A stretch of DNA of 64,000 nucleotides from Gaoshiqia sp050178015. GTDB taxonomy: Bacteria; Bacteroidota; Bacteroidia; Bacteroidales; Prolixibacteraceae. Both the position numbers and the translations under genes were made by a program. Under the pieces are notes generated by a model. It did not search any database. It saw only the letters and a list, made by a program, of their open reading frames with translations, and was not told the DNA's origin. This document shows, in pieces, positions 8,491 to 17,855 of the stretch. Positions within the stretch are counted from its first letter, which is position 1. Each line of letters opens with the position of its first letter. The DNA lies in assembly GCA_050178015.1 (NCBI GenBank), contig JBFXGM010000002.1:62001-126000 (forward strand), written 5' to 3'.

Positions 8491-9621
8491 ATGATTGTTG
8501 ACAAAAACCATAAACATATTGAGAACGAAGGACAATACAAAGGTTTGACCGTGAACAGCGGTATCGAACAGCCCGAATCGTTCTGTGAAGATTCTATAAA
8601 ACGTTTTCTGAAAAACAAGCGAAAAACCGCTCACCAGGCCGACCATTACGTGAAAGGGATCCGCGACGGCAACATTACCGTGCTGAGCCAGGCCGTTACC
8701 CTGATTGAAAGCTCCAAGAAAGAGCACCAGCAAGTTGCGCAGGAAATCATTTTAAAATGTTTGCCGTACAGCGGCAAATCGATACGCATTGGCATTACCG
8801 GCGTTCCTGGCGTGGGCAAAAGCACCTTCATCGAATCGATGGGGAAACACATTACTTCGCAGGGGCACAAACTGGCCGTGCTGGCCATCGACCCCAGCAG
8901 CGAGCGGTCGAAAGGAAGTATCCTGGGTGATAAAACGCGCATGGAAGAATTATCGTCCGACCCGAATGCCTACATCCGCCCTTCACCCTCGGCAGGTTCG
9001 CTGGGCGGGGTGGCCCGCAAAACCCGCGAAACCATCATCCTCTGCGAAGCAGCTGGCTTCGACATCATTTTTATAGAAACCGTGGGTGTTGGGCAAAGCG
9101 AGACGGTGGTTCATTCGATGGTCGATTTTTTCTTGTTGCTGATGCTGGCCGGTGCCGGTGACGAACTTCAGGGAATCAAACGCGGCATTATGGAGATGGC
9201 CGATGCCATCACCATCAACAAAGCCGATGGCGACAACATTGACCGCGCCGAAATTGCCCGGGTTCAATACATGAACGCCCTGCACCTGTTCCCGCCAACC
9301 GATTCGGGCTGGTCGCCAAAAGTACTGACCTGTTCGGCCGTGAAAAAAACGGGGATCAGCAAAATCTGGGAAACTATCCATGAATACCTTCGTTTGGCAA
9401 ATGAGAATGGCTATTTTCAGTATAAACGAAATGAGCAGGCAAAATTCTGGATGTACGAAACCATTAACGAACAATTGAAAACGAGTTTTTACCAAAACCC
9501 GGAAATCAGACAACTGCTGCCTGATTTTGAACAACAGGTACTGAAAGAAGAAACGAGCTCGTTTGTTGCCGCAAAACAATTATTAGATACATATTATCAA
9601 TTTCAAAAAGAAAAAGAATGA
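8491..9621 (+). CDS. meaB: Methylmalonyl-CoA mutase-associated GTPase MeaB
   Basis: G3E-type P-loop GTPase (also called ArgK) that protects and reloads adenosylcobalamin in methylmalonyl-CoA mutase. It has 376 residues; the Walker A motif GVPGVGKST is at 104-112. Further family motifs are DPSSERSKGSILGDKTRM, the Walker B/G3 region FIETVGVGQSE and the base-specificity loop NKADGDN. The mutase subunits are not in the window, but a MmdA-type carboxylase that uses methylmalonyl- or propionyl-CoA is at 50.5 kb, which fits a propionate pathway. The stop overlaps the start of the next gene (ATGA), implying translational coupling. Confidence 0.95.
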   Translation: MIVDKNHKHIENEGQYKGLTVNSGIEQPESFCEDSIKRFLKNKRKTAHQADHYVKGIRDGNITVLSQAVTLIESSKKEHQQVAQEIILKCLPYSGKSIRIGITGVPGVGKSTFIESMGKHITSQGHKLAVLAIDPSSERSKGSILGDKTRMEELSSDPNAYIRPSPSAGSLGGVARKTRETIILCEAAGFDIIFIETVGVGQSETVVHSMVDFFLLLMLAGAGDELQGIKRGIMEMADAITINKADGDNIDRAEIARVQYMNALHLFPPTDSGWSPKVLTCSAVKKTGISKIWETIHEYLRLANENGYFQYKRNEQAKFWMYETINEQLKTSFYQNPEIRQLLPDFEQQVLKEETSSFVAAKQLLDTYYQFQKEKE

Positions 9622-10718
9622 AAAATTTACCCCTGCTGTTTGTTGTGATGATTTTCCTGGCAGCATGCCAGAGTAATTCTTCGAAATACCGGATTTCCGG
9701 GAACATCGCCGGATTGGATTCGGGACAGGTATTCCTTGTAAAAGCTGAAGCCGGCCAGGCTGTGGTGGTTGATACCGCCAAACTGGAAAAAGGCAACTTC
9801 ACCTTCGAAGGCGAAGCCGGCCCGGCCGAACTGAATTACCTGCGACTGAATGACCGCGACTACTTTGCACAGTTCTTCCTCGAAAATGCAAAAATTAAAG
9901 TTGAGGCCTACATCGATAGCCTGCGTGCCACAAAGGTAACCGGATCTCCGGCTACCGATGTTTTTAACAGCTACCTCGACGAGCTCAACGTTATGAACCA
10001 GAAAATGCAGCAATACCAGCAGGAATATTCACAAGCTGCTGCCAGCGGCAACCAGCAGGAGATGGACCGCGTTCGTATTGACGTGGATGCAGCTTCGGAC
10101 AACATGATGGTTTTTGCCAAAAATTTCGTGCGCGAAAACAGCCAGTCGGTAGTGGCCCCTTTCATTACACTTACCCAATTGGCCAACCAGCTGGAATATA
10201 CTGAACTGAAATCGCTGACCGACAACTTTTCGCCCAACCTAAGCGAATCGGTTTACATGAAACAACTGCAGGAAATTTTGGATATGCAGGCAAAAACAGC
10301 CATCGGCACCGAAGCGCCCGATTTTACCATGAACGATCCCGAAGGAAACCCGCTGACCCTGTCATCGCTGCGCGGGAAATACCTGCTTGTGGATTTCTGG
10401 GCCTCCTGGTGTGGTCCCTGTCGCCAGGAAAACCCGAACATCGTAGCTGCATACAATAAATATAAAGACAAAGGTTTCGATATTCTCGGCGTTTCGCTCG
10501 ATCGCGACAAAGACGCCTGGTTGAAAGGTATTGCTGAAGATCAGCTGACCTGGCACCATGTGTCGGACCTGAAATACTGGCAAAACGAAGTGGCACAACT
10601 TTATGGGGTAAACTCCATTCCCCATTCGGTTTTGCTCGACAAGGAAGGAAACATCATTGCCAAAAACCTACGAGGTGCAGCCCTCGAAGAGAAGTTGAAA
10701 GAATTGATGCCTGAATAA
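9618..10718 (+). CDS. TlpA-like thioredoxin lipoprotein with DUF4369 domain
   Basis: Envelope-bound thiol-disulfide oxidoreductase of 366 residues. A lipobox ends at C17 (FLAAC). An N-terminal DUF4369 domain occupies about 24-115, a helical linker about 115-225, and a thioredoxin/AhpC-TSA domain about 230-366. The active site is WCGPC with C265 and C268, and the cis-proline loop is NSIPHSVLLDKEG. Members of this architecture are numerous in Bacteroidota; they probably reduce periplasmic disulfides. It overlaps meaB by four bases, though a functional link is not obvious. Confidence 0.92.
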   Translation: MKNLPLLFVVMIFLAACQSNSSKYRISGNIAGLDSGQVFLVKAEAGQAVVVDTAKLEKGNFTFEGEAGPAELNYLRLNDRDYFAQFFLENAKIKVEAYIDSLRATKVTGSPATDVFNSYLDELNVMNQKMQQYQQEYSQAAASGNQQEMDRVRIDVDAASDNMMVFAKNFVRENSQSVVAPFITLTQLANQLEYTELKSLTDNFSPNLSESVYMKQLQEILDMQAKTAIGTEAPDFTMNDPEGNPLTLSSLRGKYLLVDFWASWCGPCRQENPNIVAAYNKYKDKGFDILGVSLDRDKDAWLKGIAEDQLTWHHVSDLKYWQNEVAQLYGVNSIPHSVLLDKEGNIIAKNLRGAALEEKLKELMPE

Positions 10719-10729
10719 CATCCAGGATG

Positions 10730-10756
10730 AGGCCGGCTAAACACCGGCCTTTTTTA
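10730..10756 (+). terminator. Intrinsic terminator after the meaB-tlpA operon
   Basis: A GC-rich 7-base-pair stem (10730-10736 with 10744-10750) followed by six T. Confidence 0.85.
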
Positions 10757-10878
10757 TGGCACAACTTTCCGTTGAATTGCACACATTTCTATTCCGCAAC
10801 CACCCGGCATTTTTGCAAAACTTTTTAAAAGCTGAACTGTTTTGTTTTAAATCGCATAAAAATAAAGATCCAAAAATT

Positions 10879-12270
10879 ATGAATTACGATGTATTAGTCA
10901 TAGGGAGTGGTCCCGGCGGTTACGTTGCTGCCATCCGGGCTGCCCAGTTAGGAATGAAAGTTGGCGTTATTGAAAAAGAAAGCCTCGGTGGCATTTGCCT
11001 CAACTGGGGGTGCATCCCGACCAAATCATTGCTGAAAAGCGCCCAGGCATATGAGTATGCCAAGCATGCAGCCGATTACGGCGTATCCATTTCCGGCGAG
11101 GTAAAACCCGACTTCGGGGCCATGATCGGCCGTAGCCGCGGGGTAGCCGAAGGCATGAGCAAAGGCATCCAGTTCTTGTTCAAAAAGAATAAAATTGAGG
11201 TGATCAACGGCTTTGGGAAACTTGCCGGAAAAGGTTCAGTAGAAGTTACCGGCGAGGACGGCAAAAAAAGCAGCTACACGGCCAAACACATCATTTTGGC
11301 TACCGGGGCCCGCTCGCGCGAACTGCCAAACCTAAAGCAGGACGGCAAAAAAATTATCGGTTACCGCCAGGCCATGAACCTTCCCAAACAACCCAAGTCG
11401 ATGGTGGTAATTGGTTCGGGTGCCATTGGCAGCGAGTTTGCCTATTTCTACCAATCTATAGGAACCGAAGTCACCTTGGTTGAATTTCTGCCCAACGTAG
11501 TCCCTAACGAGGATGAAGAGGTTTCGAAAACACTGGAACGCTCCTTCAAAAAAATGAAAATGAAGGTGATGGTTGACTCCTCTGTCGAATCTGTTGATAC
11601 CTCGGGCGATCTGTGCAAAGTAACCATCAAAACAAAAAAAGGCGAAGAAAAGGTGGAAGCCGAAATTGTGCTCTCGGCCATTGGGATTGCCCCTAACATC
11701 GAAAATATTGGCCTGGAAAAAGTTGGCATTGCGGTTGAGAAAGGCAAAATAAAAGTGGACGATTATTACCGCACCAATGTGGAGGGAGTTTATGCAATTG
11801 GTGACATCGTTCACGGACCGGCACTGGCCCACGTGGCATCAGCCGAGGCGATTACCTGTGTTGAAAAAATTGCCGGACTGAACCCGCACCCGGTTGACTA
11901 TGGCAACATTCCGGGATGTACATATACTTCACCCGAGGTTTCGTCGGTAGGAATGACCGAAAAACAGGCAAAAGAAGCCGGTTACGAAATCAAAGTAGGC
12001 AAATTCCCCTACTCGGCCAGCGGAAAAGCAAGCGCGGCCGGTCAGAAAGATGGGTTTGTGAAATTGATTTTTGACGCCAAATACGGCGAATTGCTGGGCG
12101 CCCACATGATCGGGGGCAATGTTACCGAAATGATCGCCGAACTGGTAGTGGCCAAACGGCTGGAGATCACCGGGCACGAACTGATCAAATCCATCCACCC
12201 GCACCCCACCATGAGCGAAGCGATCATGGAGGCTGCTGCTGCCGCTTACGATGAAGTGATTCATTTATAA
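10879..12270 (+). CDS. lpdA: Dihydrolipoyl dehydrogenase
   Basis: FAD- and NAD-dependent E3 component of 2-oxoacid dehydrogenase complexes or of the glycine cleavage system. From the ATG at 10879 it has 463 residues; the frame is open to 10756 but the extra 41 residues have no family homology and begin in the terminator. The FAD motif GSGPGG is at about 9-14, the redox disulfide is GGICLNWGC with C40 and C45, the NAD motif GSGAIGSEFA lies in the middle, and the C-terminal catalytic pair is in HPHPTMSE. It is monocistronic here; gcvP at 53.7 kb is one possible user of this enzyme. Confidence 0.95.
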   Translation: MNYDVLVIGSGPGGYVAAIRAAQLGMKVGVIEKESLGGICLNWGCIPTKSLLKSAQAYEYAKHAADYGVSISGEVKPDFGAMIGRSRGVAEGMSKGIQFLFKKNKIEVINGFGKLAGKGSVEVTGEDGKKSSYTAKHIILATGARSRELPNLKQDGKKIIGYRQAMNLPKQPKSMVVIGSGAIGSEFAYFYQSIGTEVTLVEFLPNVVPNEDEEVSKTLERSFKKMKMKVMVDSSVESVDTSGDLCKVTIKTKKGEEKVEAEIVLSAIGIAPNIENIGLEKVGIAVEKGKIKVDDYYRTNVEGVYAIGDIVHGPALAHVASAEAITCVEKIAGLNPHPVDYGNIPGCTYTSPEVSSVGMTEKQAKEAGYEIKVGKFPYSASGKASAAGQKDGFVKLIFDAKYGELLGAHMIGGNVTEMIAELVVAKRLEITGHELIKSIHPHPTMSEAIMEAAAAAYDEVIHL

Positions 12271-12290
12271 TTAAAAAAACTAAAAATAGA

Positions 12291-12340
12291 AAAGGCTGTC
12301 CGATGGGCTAAAACCCGGGACAGCCTTTGTTGATTTTGTT
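12291..12340. terminator. Bidirectional terminator between lpdA and dps
   Basis: An 11-base-pair stem (12291-12301 with 12318-12328) with T-rich flanks on both strands lies between convergent genes. Confidence 0.85.
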
Positions 12341-12349
12341 ATTTTCCCC

Positions 12350-12814
12350 TTAGCTTAAGAATGTTCTCAACATCCAGAGGCGCTTTTCGGTTTCGCCAAT
12401 CATGTCGCTAAACAGAGCGTTGGTAGCTTCATCATTGTGGTCGGCAGCCAGCGATTGTAATTTGTGCATTTTTCCCAGCAAGATTTCCGATTGTTCAATT
12501 ACAGCTTCAACAGCTTTCCTGCCATCCGAAACGCTTTTCACTTCAGGCAAGCTTGCTACCTGCAGGTAGTCTGAAAAAGCATGAAGCGGTTCGCCACCAA
12601 TCATCAAAATACGTTCAGCAACCTCATCAGCCAATTCGGAGGTTTCGTTATAATACTCTTCAAATTTGGTGTGAAGGACAAAAAACAGGCTGCCTTTTAC
12701 ATTCCAGTGGAAGCCTCGTAAGTTCTGATAAAAGACTTGGATGTCGGCTAAAAATTCATTTAGACCATTCACTAACACTTCATTTTTCCTGTTGGTTTTT
12801 TCTACTGTTTTCAT
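12350..12814 (-). CDS. dps: Dps family DNA-binding/ferritin-like protein
   Basis: Starvation and peroxide protection protein of 154 residues that oxidises Fe(II) with hydrogen peroxide and stores iron in a dodecamer. The inter-subunit ferroxidase residues are conserved with family spacing: H36 (NLRGFHWNVKG), H48, D63 and E67 (LADEVAERI). The gene is transcribed away from the oxyR-like gene, and their shared 108-base intergenic region contains a -7 element for dps without a -33 element, which fits activation by OxyR. Confidence 0.93.
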   Translation of the reverse strand: MKTVEKTNRKNEVLVNGLNEFLADIQVFYQNLRGFHWNVKGSLFFVLHTKFEEYYNETSELADEVAERILMIGGEPLHAFSDYLQVASLPEVKSVSDGRKAVEAVIEQSEILLGKMHKLQSLAADHNDEATNALFSDMIGETEKRLWMLRTFLS

Positions 12815-12862
12815 ATTGCTAAATTTTAATGTTTGACTTTACATTTGTTTTATTTCTTATTT

Positions 12863-12870
12863 CAAAAATA
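12863..12870 (-). promoter_or_regulatory. -7 element TATTTTTG for dps; likely OxyR-activated promoter
   Basis: Perfect match to TAnnTTTG on the minus strand, giving a dps leader of about 43 bases. No TTTG lies 19-21 bases upstream; instead there is an AT-rich tract that could hold the activator site. OxyR control is inferred from the divergent neighbour and the known regulation of dps. Confidence 0.5.
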
Positions 12871-12922
12871 CTATAATCATTATTTATTAATTTTATATCG
12901 TCATAAGTAGAATTTATACAAA

Positions 12923-13873
12923 ATGAATATCAACCAATTAACCTATTTCATTGAACTGGTGCGCCACCGAAGTTTTTCCCGTGCGGCAGCGCAACTGCAT
13001 ATCAGTCAGCCTGCACTAAGCCTGCAAATTCAAAAGCTGGAAGAAGAGTTCAGTTATCAACTAGTTGACCGGACCAGAAAGCCGCTGTCGCTCACGCCTG
13101 AAGGGGAACTATTTTATGACAAAGCCTTGAAGATCGTTCAGTTGGTTGACGACCTGAACCAATTAGGGCTTGACATGGACGAACAAGTGGAAGGAAAACT
13201 GCGCGTTGGCATCATTCCCACCCTCTCTCCATACCTGGTTCCGCTGTTTATTGATGCGCTGAACGAGAAATATCCGCGGCTGTTTTTGGAAATCACCGAG
13301 GTGAATACCGAAGATATAATTAGCCGGCTCACATTTAATGAGCTGGATCTTGGCATTCTGTCAACTCCGGTGATAGCTAAAAACATTGGTTTTGTACCCT
13401 TGTTCTATGAGCGTTTCTACCTGTACGTTTCCGATCGCCATACACTTTTCGCGGAGGAAAAAATCAGCCAGGACCAACTGCAAACCGAGGAGCTTTGGTA
13501 TTTACGCGAAGGCAACTGTTTTCAAAACCAGGTGAACTCAATCTGCCAGATCCCCGATCGGAAAGAAACAGAGCTTTCCTTCCGGTACATTTCCTACTCT
13601 ATCGAGTCGATAAAACGAATTGTTGAAAACCAGGGAGGTATGACTTTTCTGCCGGAGCTGGCTACCATGAACATTCCGGAAGTTTACGAAGATATGGTTA
13701 AAGAGATTGGAGAGCCTACTCCTATCCGTGAGATCAGCGCCGCCTATTTGAAGACGACCGGCTTGAAAAGGATTGCTCAACTTTTATTGGAAGTGATTTC
13801 CGAAAACATTCCGACACGAATGAAACAGAAGCCGGTGATGAAGCCACTCGATACGAAACTTAAAATCGGGTAA
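12923..13873 (+). CDS. oxyR: LysR-family peroxide regulator OxyR
   Basis: Hydrogen-peroxide sensor and transcription factor of 316 residues. The N-terminal winged-helix domain (1-60) contains SFSRAAAQLHISQPALSLQI, and the substrate-binding-like domain starts at about 92. The segment EGNCFQNQVNSIC places cysteines at 199 and 208, exactly the positions and spacing of the redox disulfide in Escherichia coli OxyR. Together with the divergent dps gene this makes the assignment strong. It is followed by a terminator shared with dnaK. Confidence 0.93.
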   Translation: MNINQLTYFIELVRHRSFSRAAAQLHISQPALSLQIQKLEEEFSYQLVDRTRKPLSLTPEGELFYDKALKIVQLVDDLNQLGLDMDEQVEGKLRVGIIPTLSPYLVPLFIDALNEKYPRLFLEITEVNTEDIISRLTFNELDLGILSTPVIAKNIGFVPLFYERFYLYVSDRHTLFAEEKISQDQLQTEELWYLREGNCFQNQVNSICQIPDRKETELSFRYISYSIESIKRIVENQGGMTFLPELATMNIPEVYEDMVKEIGEPTPIREISAAYLKTTGLKRIAQLLLEVISENIPTRMKQKPVMKPLDTKLKIG

Positions 13874-13878
13874 AAATG

Positions 13879-13913
13879 AAAAGCCCTGACCAGAAAATCC
13901 GATCAGGGCTTTT
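13879..13913. terminator. Bidirectional terminator between oxyR and dnaK
   Basis: An 11-base-pair stem (13879-13889 with 13903-13913) with A- and T-rich ends between convergent genes. Confidence 0.85.
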
Positions 13914-13932
13914 ATTCCTTATTGTGGCTATC

Positions 13933-15855
13933 TTATTTTACTTCTTCAAAATCCACATCGGTTACTTCTCCGTCCTGCGAAGTTTTTGATGATTGTCCGT
14001 TACCGCCATGCGCTCCGGCTCCTGCATCGGGTCCGGGCTGCGGATTGGCTTGAGCCTGCGCATTGTACATTTCCTGCGAAGCCGCCTGGAAAACCTGGTT
14101 CAATTCATTTGTTGCAGCATCAATGGCAGCCACATCCTGGTTTTTGTGGGCTTCTTTCAGCTTGTTCAGAGCAGCCTCAATCGGCGCTTTTTTGTCAGCC
14201 GGAAGTTTATCGCCAAACTCAGTCAGTTGTTTTTCTGTTTGGAAAATCAAACTATCCGCCTGATTCAGCTTGTCCACACGCTCTTTGGCAGCTTTGTCAG
14301 CTTCGGCGTTGGCCGCAGCTTCTTCGCGCATCCGTTTGATTTCGTCATCGCTCAAGCCCGATGAAGCCTCGATGCGGATGGACTGTGATTTTCCGGTAGC
14401 TTTGTCTTTGGCATGAACATGCAAAATACCGTTGGCATCAATGTCAAAGGCAACTTCAATCTGAGGCACACCACGACGTGCGGGCGGAATTCCATCCAGG
14501 TGGAAGCGGCCAATGGTTTTGTTGCCGGCGGCCATCGGGCGTTCGCCCTGCAACACGTGGATTTCAACCGAAGGCTGATTATCGGAGGCCGTAGTAAAGG
14601 TTTCCGATTTCTTTGTCGGAATAGTCGTGTTGGCTTCGATCAGTTTGGTCATGACACCACCCATCGTTTCGATTCCCAATGAAAGCGGGGTAACATCGAG
14701 CAACAGCACATCTTTTACTTCTCCGGTAAGCACACCGCCCTGGATGGCAGCACCAACAGCAACTACTTCATCCGGGTTCACACCTTTTGAGGGAGCTTTT
14801 CCAAAAAGCTGTTGCACTTTTTCCTGAACAGCCGGAATACGGGTAGAACCGCCCACCAGAATCACTTCGTCAATGTCGGCAGCGGTCATACCGGCGTTTT
14901 TCAACGCTTTGCGGCAAGGTTCCAGGGTGGCATTGATCAGGCTGTCGGCCAATTGCTCAAACTTTGACCGTGTCAGCGTTTTCACCAAGTGCTTTGGCAT
15001 ACCGTTTACCGGCATGATATAGGGCAAGTTGATTTCGGTTTGTGTTGAACTCGACAATTCGATTTTTGCCTTTTCGGCAGCTTCTTTCAAACGCTGCAGG
15101 GCCATGGCATCTTTACGCAGGTCGAGTCCTTCTTCGCGCAAAAATTCTTCAGCCAACCAGTCGATAATGGTTTGGTCAAAGTCATCACCGCCCAAGTGAG
15201 TATCGCCATCAGTCGATTTTACTTCGAATACGCCATCACCCAATTCGAGGATTGAAATATCGAACGTACCACCGCCAAGGTCAAACACGGCCACTTTCAT
15301 ATCGCGGTGCATTTTATCCAGACCATAAGCCAACGAGGCAGCTGTTGGTTCGTTGATAATCCGACGAACTGTCAGTCCGGCAATTTCGCCGGCTTCTTTT
15401 GTTGCCTGGCGCTGAGCATCGTTGAAGTAAGCCGGAACGGTAATCACCGCTTCAGTAACTTCCTGTCCCAGATAATCTTCTGCTGTCTTCTTCATTTTTT
15501 GAAGAACCATCGCCGAAATTTCCTGTGGTGAATACTTGCGGTCATCGATCAGAACACGAGGCGTATTATTATCACCTTGCACTACCGTAAAGGGTACACG
15601 TGAAATTTCCTTATTCAGATTTGAATAGCCTTCACCCATAAATCGTTTGATCGATGAGATCGTTTTATGCGGGTTGGTGATAGCCTGACGTTTTGCCGGA
15701 TCGCCGATTTTACGTTCGCCGTTTTCCACGAAAGCCACGATTGAAGGAGTGGTACGTTTTCCTTCGCTGTTGGGAATTACAACAGGCTCGTTACCTTCCA
15801 TCACTGCAACGCAGGAGTTTGTTGTACCTAAGTCGATTCCAATAATTTTTCCCAT
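13933..15855 (-). CDS. dnaK: Molecular chaperone DnaK (Hsp70)
   Basis: Cytosolic ATP-dependent chaperone of 640 residues, full length. The N-terminal ATPase begins with GIDLGTTNSCVAVMEG and includes FDLGGGTFD and VGGSTRIPAVQ. The substrate-binding domain follows the linker DVLLLDVTPLSLGIET, and the C-terminus carries the DnaJ/GrpE-related tail EVTDVDFEEVK after a glycine- and glutamine-rich stretch. No dnaJ or grpE is adjacent. A perfect -7 element lies about 40 bases upstream of the start. Confidence 0.98.
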   Translation of the reverse strand: MGKIIGIDLGTTNSCVAVMEGNEPVVIPNSEGKRTTPSIVAFVENGERKIGDPAKRQAITNPHKTISSIKRFMGEGYSNLNKEISRVPFTVVQGDNNTPRVLIDDRKYSPQEISAMVLQKMKKTAEDYLGQEVTEAVITVPAYFNDAQRQATKEAGEIAGLTVRRIINEPTAASLAYGLDKMHRDMKVAVFDLGGGTFDISILELGDGVFEVKSTDGDTHLGGDDFDQTIIDWLAEEFLREEGLDLRKDAMALQRLKEAAEKAKIELSSSTQTEINLPYIMPVNGMPKHLVKTLTRSKFEQLADSLINATLEPCRKALKNAGMTAADIDEVILVGGSTRIPAVQEKVQQLFGKAPSKGVNPDEVVAVGAAIQGGVLTGEVKDVLLLDVTPLSLGIETMGGVMTKLIEANTTIPTKKSETFTTASDNQPSVEIHVLQGERPMAAGNKTIGRFHLDGIPPARRGVPQIEVAFDIDANGILHVHAKDKATGKSQSIRIEASSGLSDDEIKRMREEAAANAEADKAAKERVDKLNQADSLIFQTEKQLTEFGDKLPADKKAPIEAALNKLKEAHKNQDVAAIDAATNELNQVFQAASQEMYNAQAQANPQPGPDAGAGAHGGNGQSSKTSQDGEVTDVDFEEVK

Positions 15856-15893
15856 TTTATCTATTGTTTTTAATTATTTCTGTTAGTGAAATT

Positions 15894-15901
15894 CAAAATT
15901 A
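15894..15901 (-). promoter_or_regulatory. -7 element TAATTTTG for dnaK
   Basis: Perfect match to TAnnTTTG on the minus strand, giving a leader of about 30 bases. No convincing -33 tetramer at the expected distance. Confidence 0.45.
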
Positions 15902-16102
15902 CGGTCTGGGAAGATCAATGATTATGCCAAGGGAGAATCTGGCGTGGCAGGTGCAAAATTGGCACAATACAAAAAATGCCCGCTTCCGGACTGACATATT
16001 TGGTGACAAAAAGACATAAATCAGCGGTGCATGCAATCTGCCTTTCACAACACAGCCAGTTTCGTAAAAAGTTACTTACTTTGTACCATTAAATAAAATA
16101 CC

Positions 16103-16918
16103 ATGTCAGTACATAAAGAAGTTAAACGCGTTACCACGCATGTGTTGTCAGAGATGAAACTGCGGGGTGAAAAAATATCTATGCTGACCAGCTACGATTA
16201 CAGCATGGCAAAATTAGTGGATGAAGCCGGGATTGACGTCATCCTGGTTGGCGATTCGGCATCGAATGTCATGCTGGGCAACGAAACAACTCTGCCCATT
16301 ACGCTGGACCAGATGATCTACCACGGAACATCGGTTGTTAAAGCGGCCAAGCGTGCTTTGGTGGTTGTCGATTTGCCTTTTGGCACGTACCAGGGCAACA
16401 GCAAAGAAGCGCTTAGCTCGGCCATCCGCATCATGAAGGAAACAGCAGCCGATGCCGTAAAACTGGAAGGAGGAAAAGAAATTCTGGAATCAGTTGACCG
16501 CATTCTTTCTGCCGGAATCCCGGTGATGGGCCATCTGGGTTTGATGCCGCAGTCGATTCATAAATATGGCACTTATACCGTGCGAGCCAAACAAGATGAA
16601 GAAGCCCAAAAGCTGCTCGAAGATGCCAAACTGCTGGAAGATGCCGGTTGTTTTGCGATTGTGCTCGAAAAAATTCCGGCCGCATTAGGTAAACAGGTAG
16701 CCGAATCGCTGAAGATCCCGGTGATCGGAATCGGCGCCGGCAGCGGAGTTGACGGACAAGTGCTGGTTATCCACGACATGCTGGGCATTACCCAGGAATT
16801 TTCGCCACGTTTCCTGCGCCGCTACCACAACCTGGCCGCCGAAATTAAAGGCGCCGTAGGCAGTTATATCGAAGATGTCAAATCAAAAAACTTCCCGAAC
16901 GAAAGGGAACAATATTAG
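16103..16918 (+). CDS. panB: 3-methyl-2-oxobutanoate hydroxymethyltransferase
   Basis: First committed enzyme of pantothenate synthesis, transferring a hydroxymethyl group from methylene-tetrahydrofolate to 2-oxoisovalerate. It has 271 residues, the usual family length. Recognisable segments are MLTSYDYSMAKLVDEAGID, the metal-site region LVGDSASNVMLG, the conserved VVDLPFGTYQ, AVKLEGGKE, GIPVMGHLGLMPQS and IGIGAGSGVDGQVLVIHDMLG. The other pan genes are not nearby. Confidence 0.96.
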   Translation: MSVHKEVKRVTTHVLSEMKLRGEKISMLTSYDYSMAKLVDEAGIDVILVGDSASNVMLGNETTLPITLDQMIYHGTSVVKAAKRALVVVDLPFGTYQGNSKEALSSAIRIMKETAADAVKLEGGKEILESVDRILSAGIPVMGHLGLMPQSIHKYGTYTVRAKQDEEAQKLLEDAKLLEDAGCFAIVLEKIPAALGKQVAESLKIPVIGIGAGSGVDGQVLVIHDMLGITQEFSPRFLRRYHNLAAEIKGAVGSYIEDVKSKNFPNEREQY

Positions 16919-16930
16919 GTATTGGGCATT

Positions 16931-16958
16931 GGACATTAGTCATTGGACATTAGTTATT
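16931..16958. repeat. Short direct repeat, two copies of 14 bases
   Basis: GGACATTAGTCATT at 16931-16944 is repeated with one change at 16945-16958, in the gap between panB and the next gene. Such low-complexity ATTAG/ATTGG repeats are common between genes in Bacteroidota, and I assign it no function. Confidence 0.6.
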
Positions 16959-17103
16959 TCAGCGATGGAGAAAATGATTTCATCAATGACCGATTTCCAG
17001 GCGAAGACTAATATTTTGCCGGTTTTGTGGTCTGGAAACAGACAATTATCAGCTACGTATTCCTAATGACCAATTATCTGATTATCCAATTATCCATTTT
17101 ATC

Positions 17104-17796
17104 ATGCAAGTAATTTACGAAGACAACCATATTATCGCTGTGAACAAAGCCTGTGGCGAAATTGTGCAAGGCGACAAAACCGGCGATGTAACGCTGATTG
17201 ATCAGGTGAAAGCCTACATCAAGAAGAAATACAACAAGCCTGGCGATGTGTACCTGGGATCGCCACACCGGCTCGACCGGCCCACCAGCGGCATTGTACT
17301 TTTTGCCCGCACCAGCAAAGCGCTTACCCGCCTGAACGAAATGTTCCAGGACAAGGATGCCATAAAAAAAACTTACTGGGCCGTGGTGGATGTACTGCCG
17401 GAACTGGAAGAAGGGACGTTGGAACACTACCTCTGGAAAGACGAAGGAAAAAATAAAAGTTTTGCCAGCTTAAAACCAAAAAAAGGCGCACGCTTTTGCA
17501 GCCTTTCCTTTAAACACATGGCCAGTGTAAACCGCTATCACCTGCTCGAAGTTGACCTGCATACCGGACGGCACCACCAAATACGGGTGCAACTGGCAAA
17601 AATGGGATGCCACATCAAAGGCGATTTAAAATACGGGGCCGAACGAAGTAACCCGGATGGAGGTATTCACCTTCATGCACGTAAATTGGAGTTTATTCAT
17701 CCGGTAAAAAAGGAACCCATTAAGATTGTGGCCAAACCACCAAAAGGCGATGCCATTTGGGATGACCTGGTTCAGATCAAAGAATTGAAAGATTAA
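17104..17796 (+). CDS. RluA-family RNA pseudouridine synthase (no S4 domain)
   Basis: Short RluA-type pseudouridine synthase of 230 residues. The catalytic motif HRLDRPTSG carries the nucleophile D58. The later family motifs GRHHQIRVQL and the basic C-terminus are present. It lacks the N-terminal S4 domain found in RluD-like enzymes, so it resembles RluA/TruC-type proteins; the modified position in tRNA or rRNA cannot be read from sequence. A strong terminator follows. Confidence 0.9.
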   Translation: MQVIYEDNHIIAVNKACGEIVQGDKTGDVTLIDQVKAYIKKKYNKPGDVYLGSPHRLDRPTSGIVLFARTSKALTRLNEMFQDKDAIKKTYWAVVDVLPELEEGTLEHYLWKDEGKNKSFASLKPKKGARFCSLSFKHMASVNRYHLLEVDLHTGRHHQIRVQLAKMGCHIKGDLKYGAERSNPDGGIHLHARKLEFIHPVKKEPIKIVAKPPKGDAIWDDLVQIKELKD

Positions 17797-17800
17797 GGGA

Positions 17801-17833
17801 AAAAGGTGCGGATTTTATCCGCACCTTTTTTTT
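17801..17833 (+). terminator. Intrinsic terminator after the RluA-type gene
   Basis: A perfect 13-base-pair stem (17801-17813 with 17817-17829) with a three-base loop and a T-rich tail. Confidence 0.9.
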
Positions 17834-17855
17834 GAAGCAGATTCCAATGAAGAGG

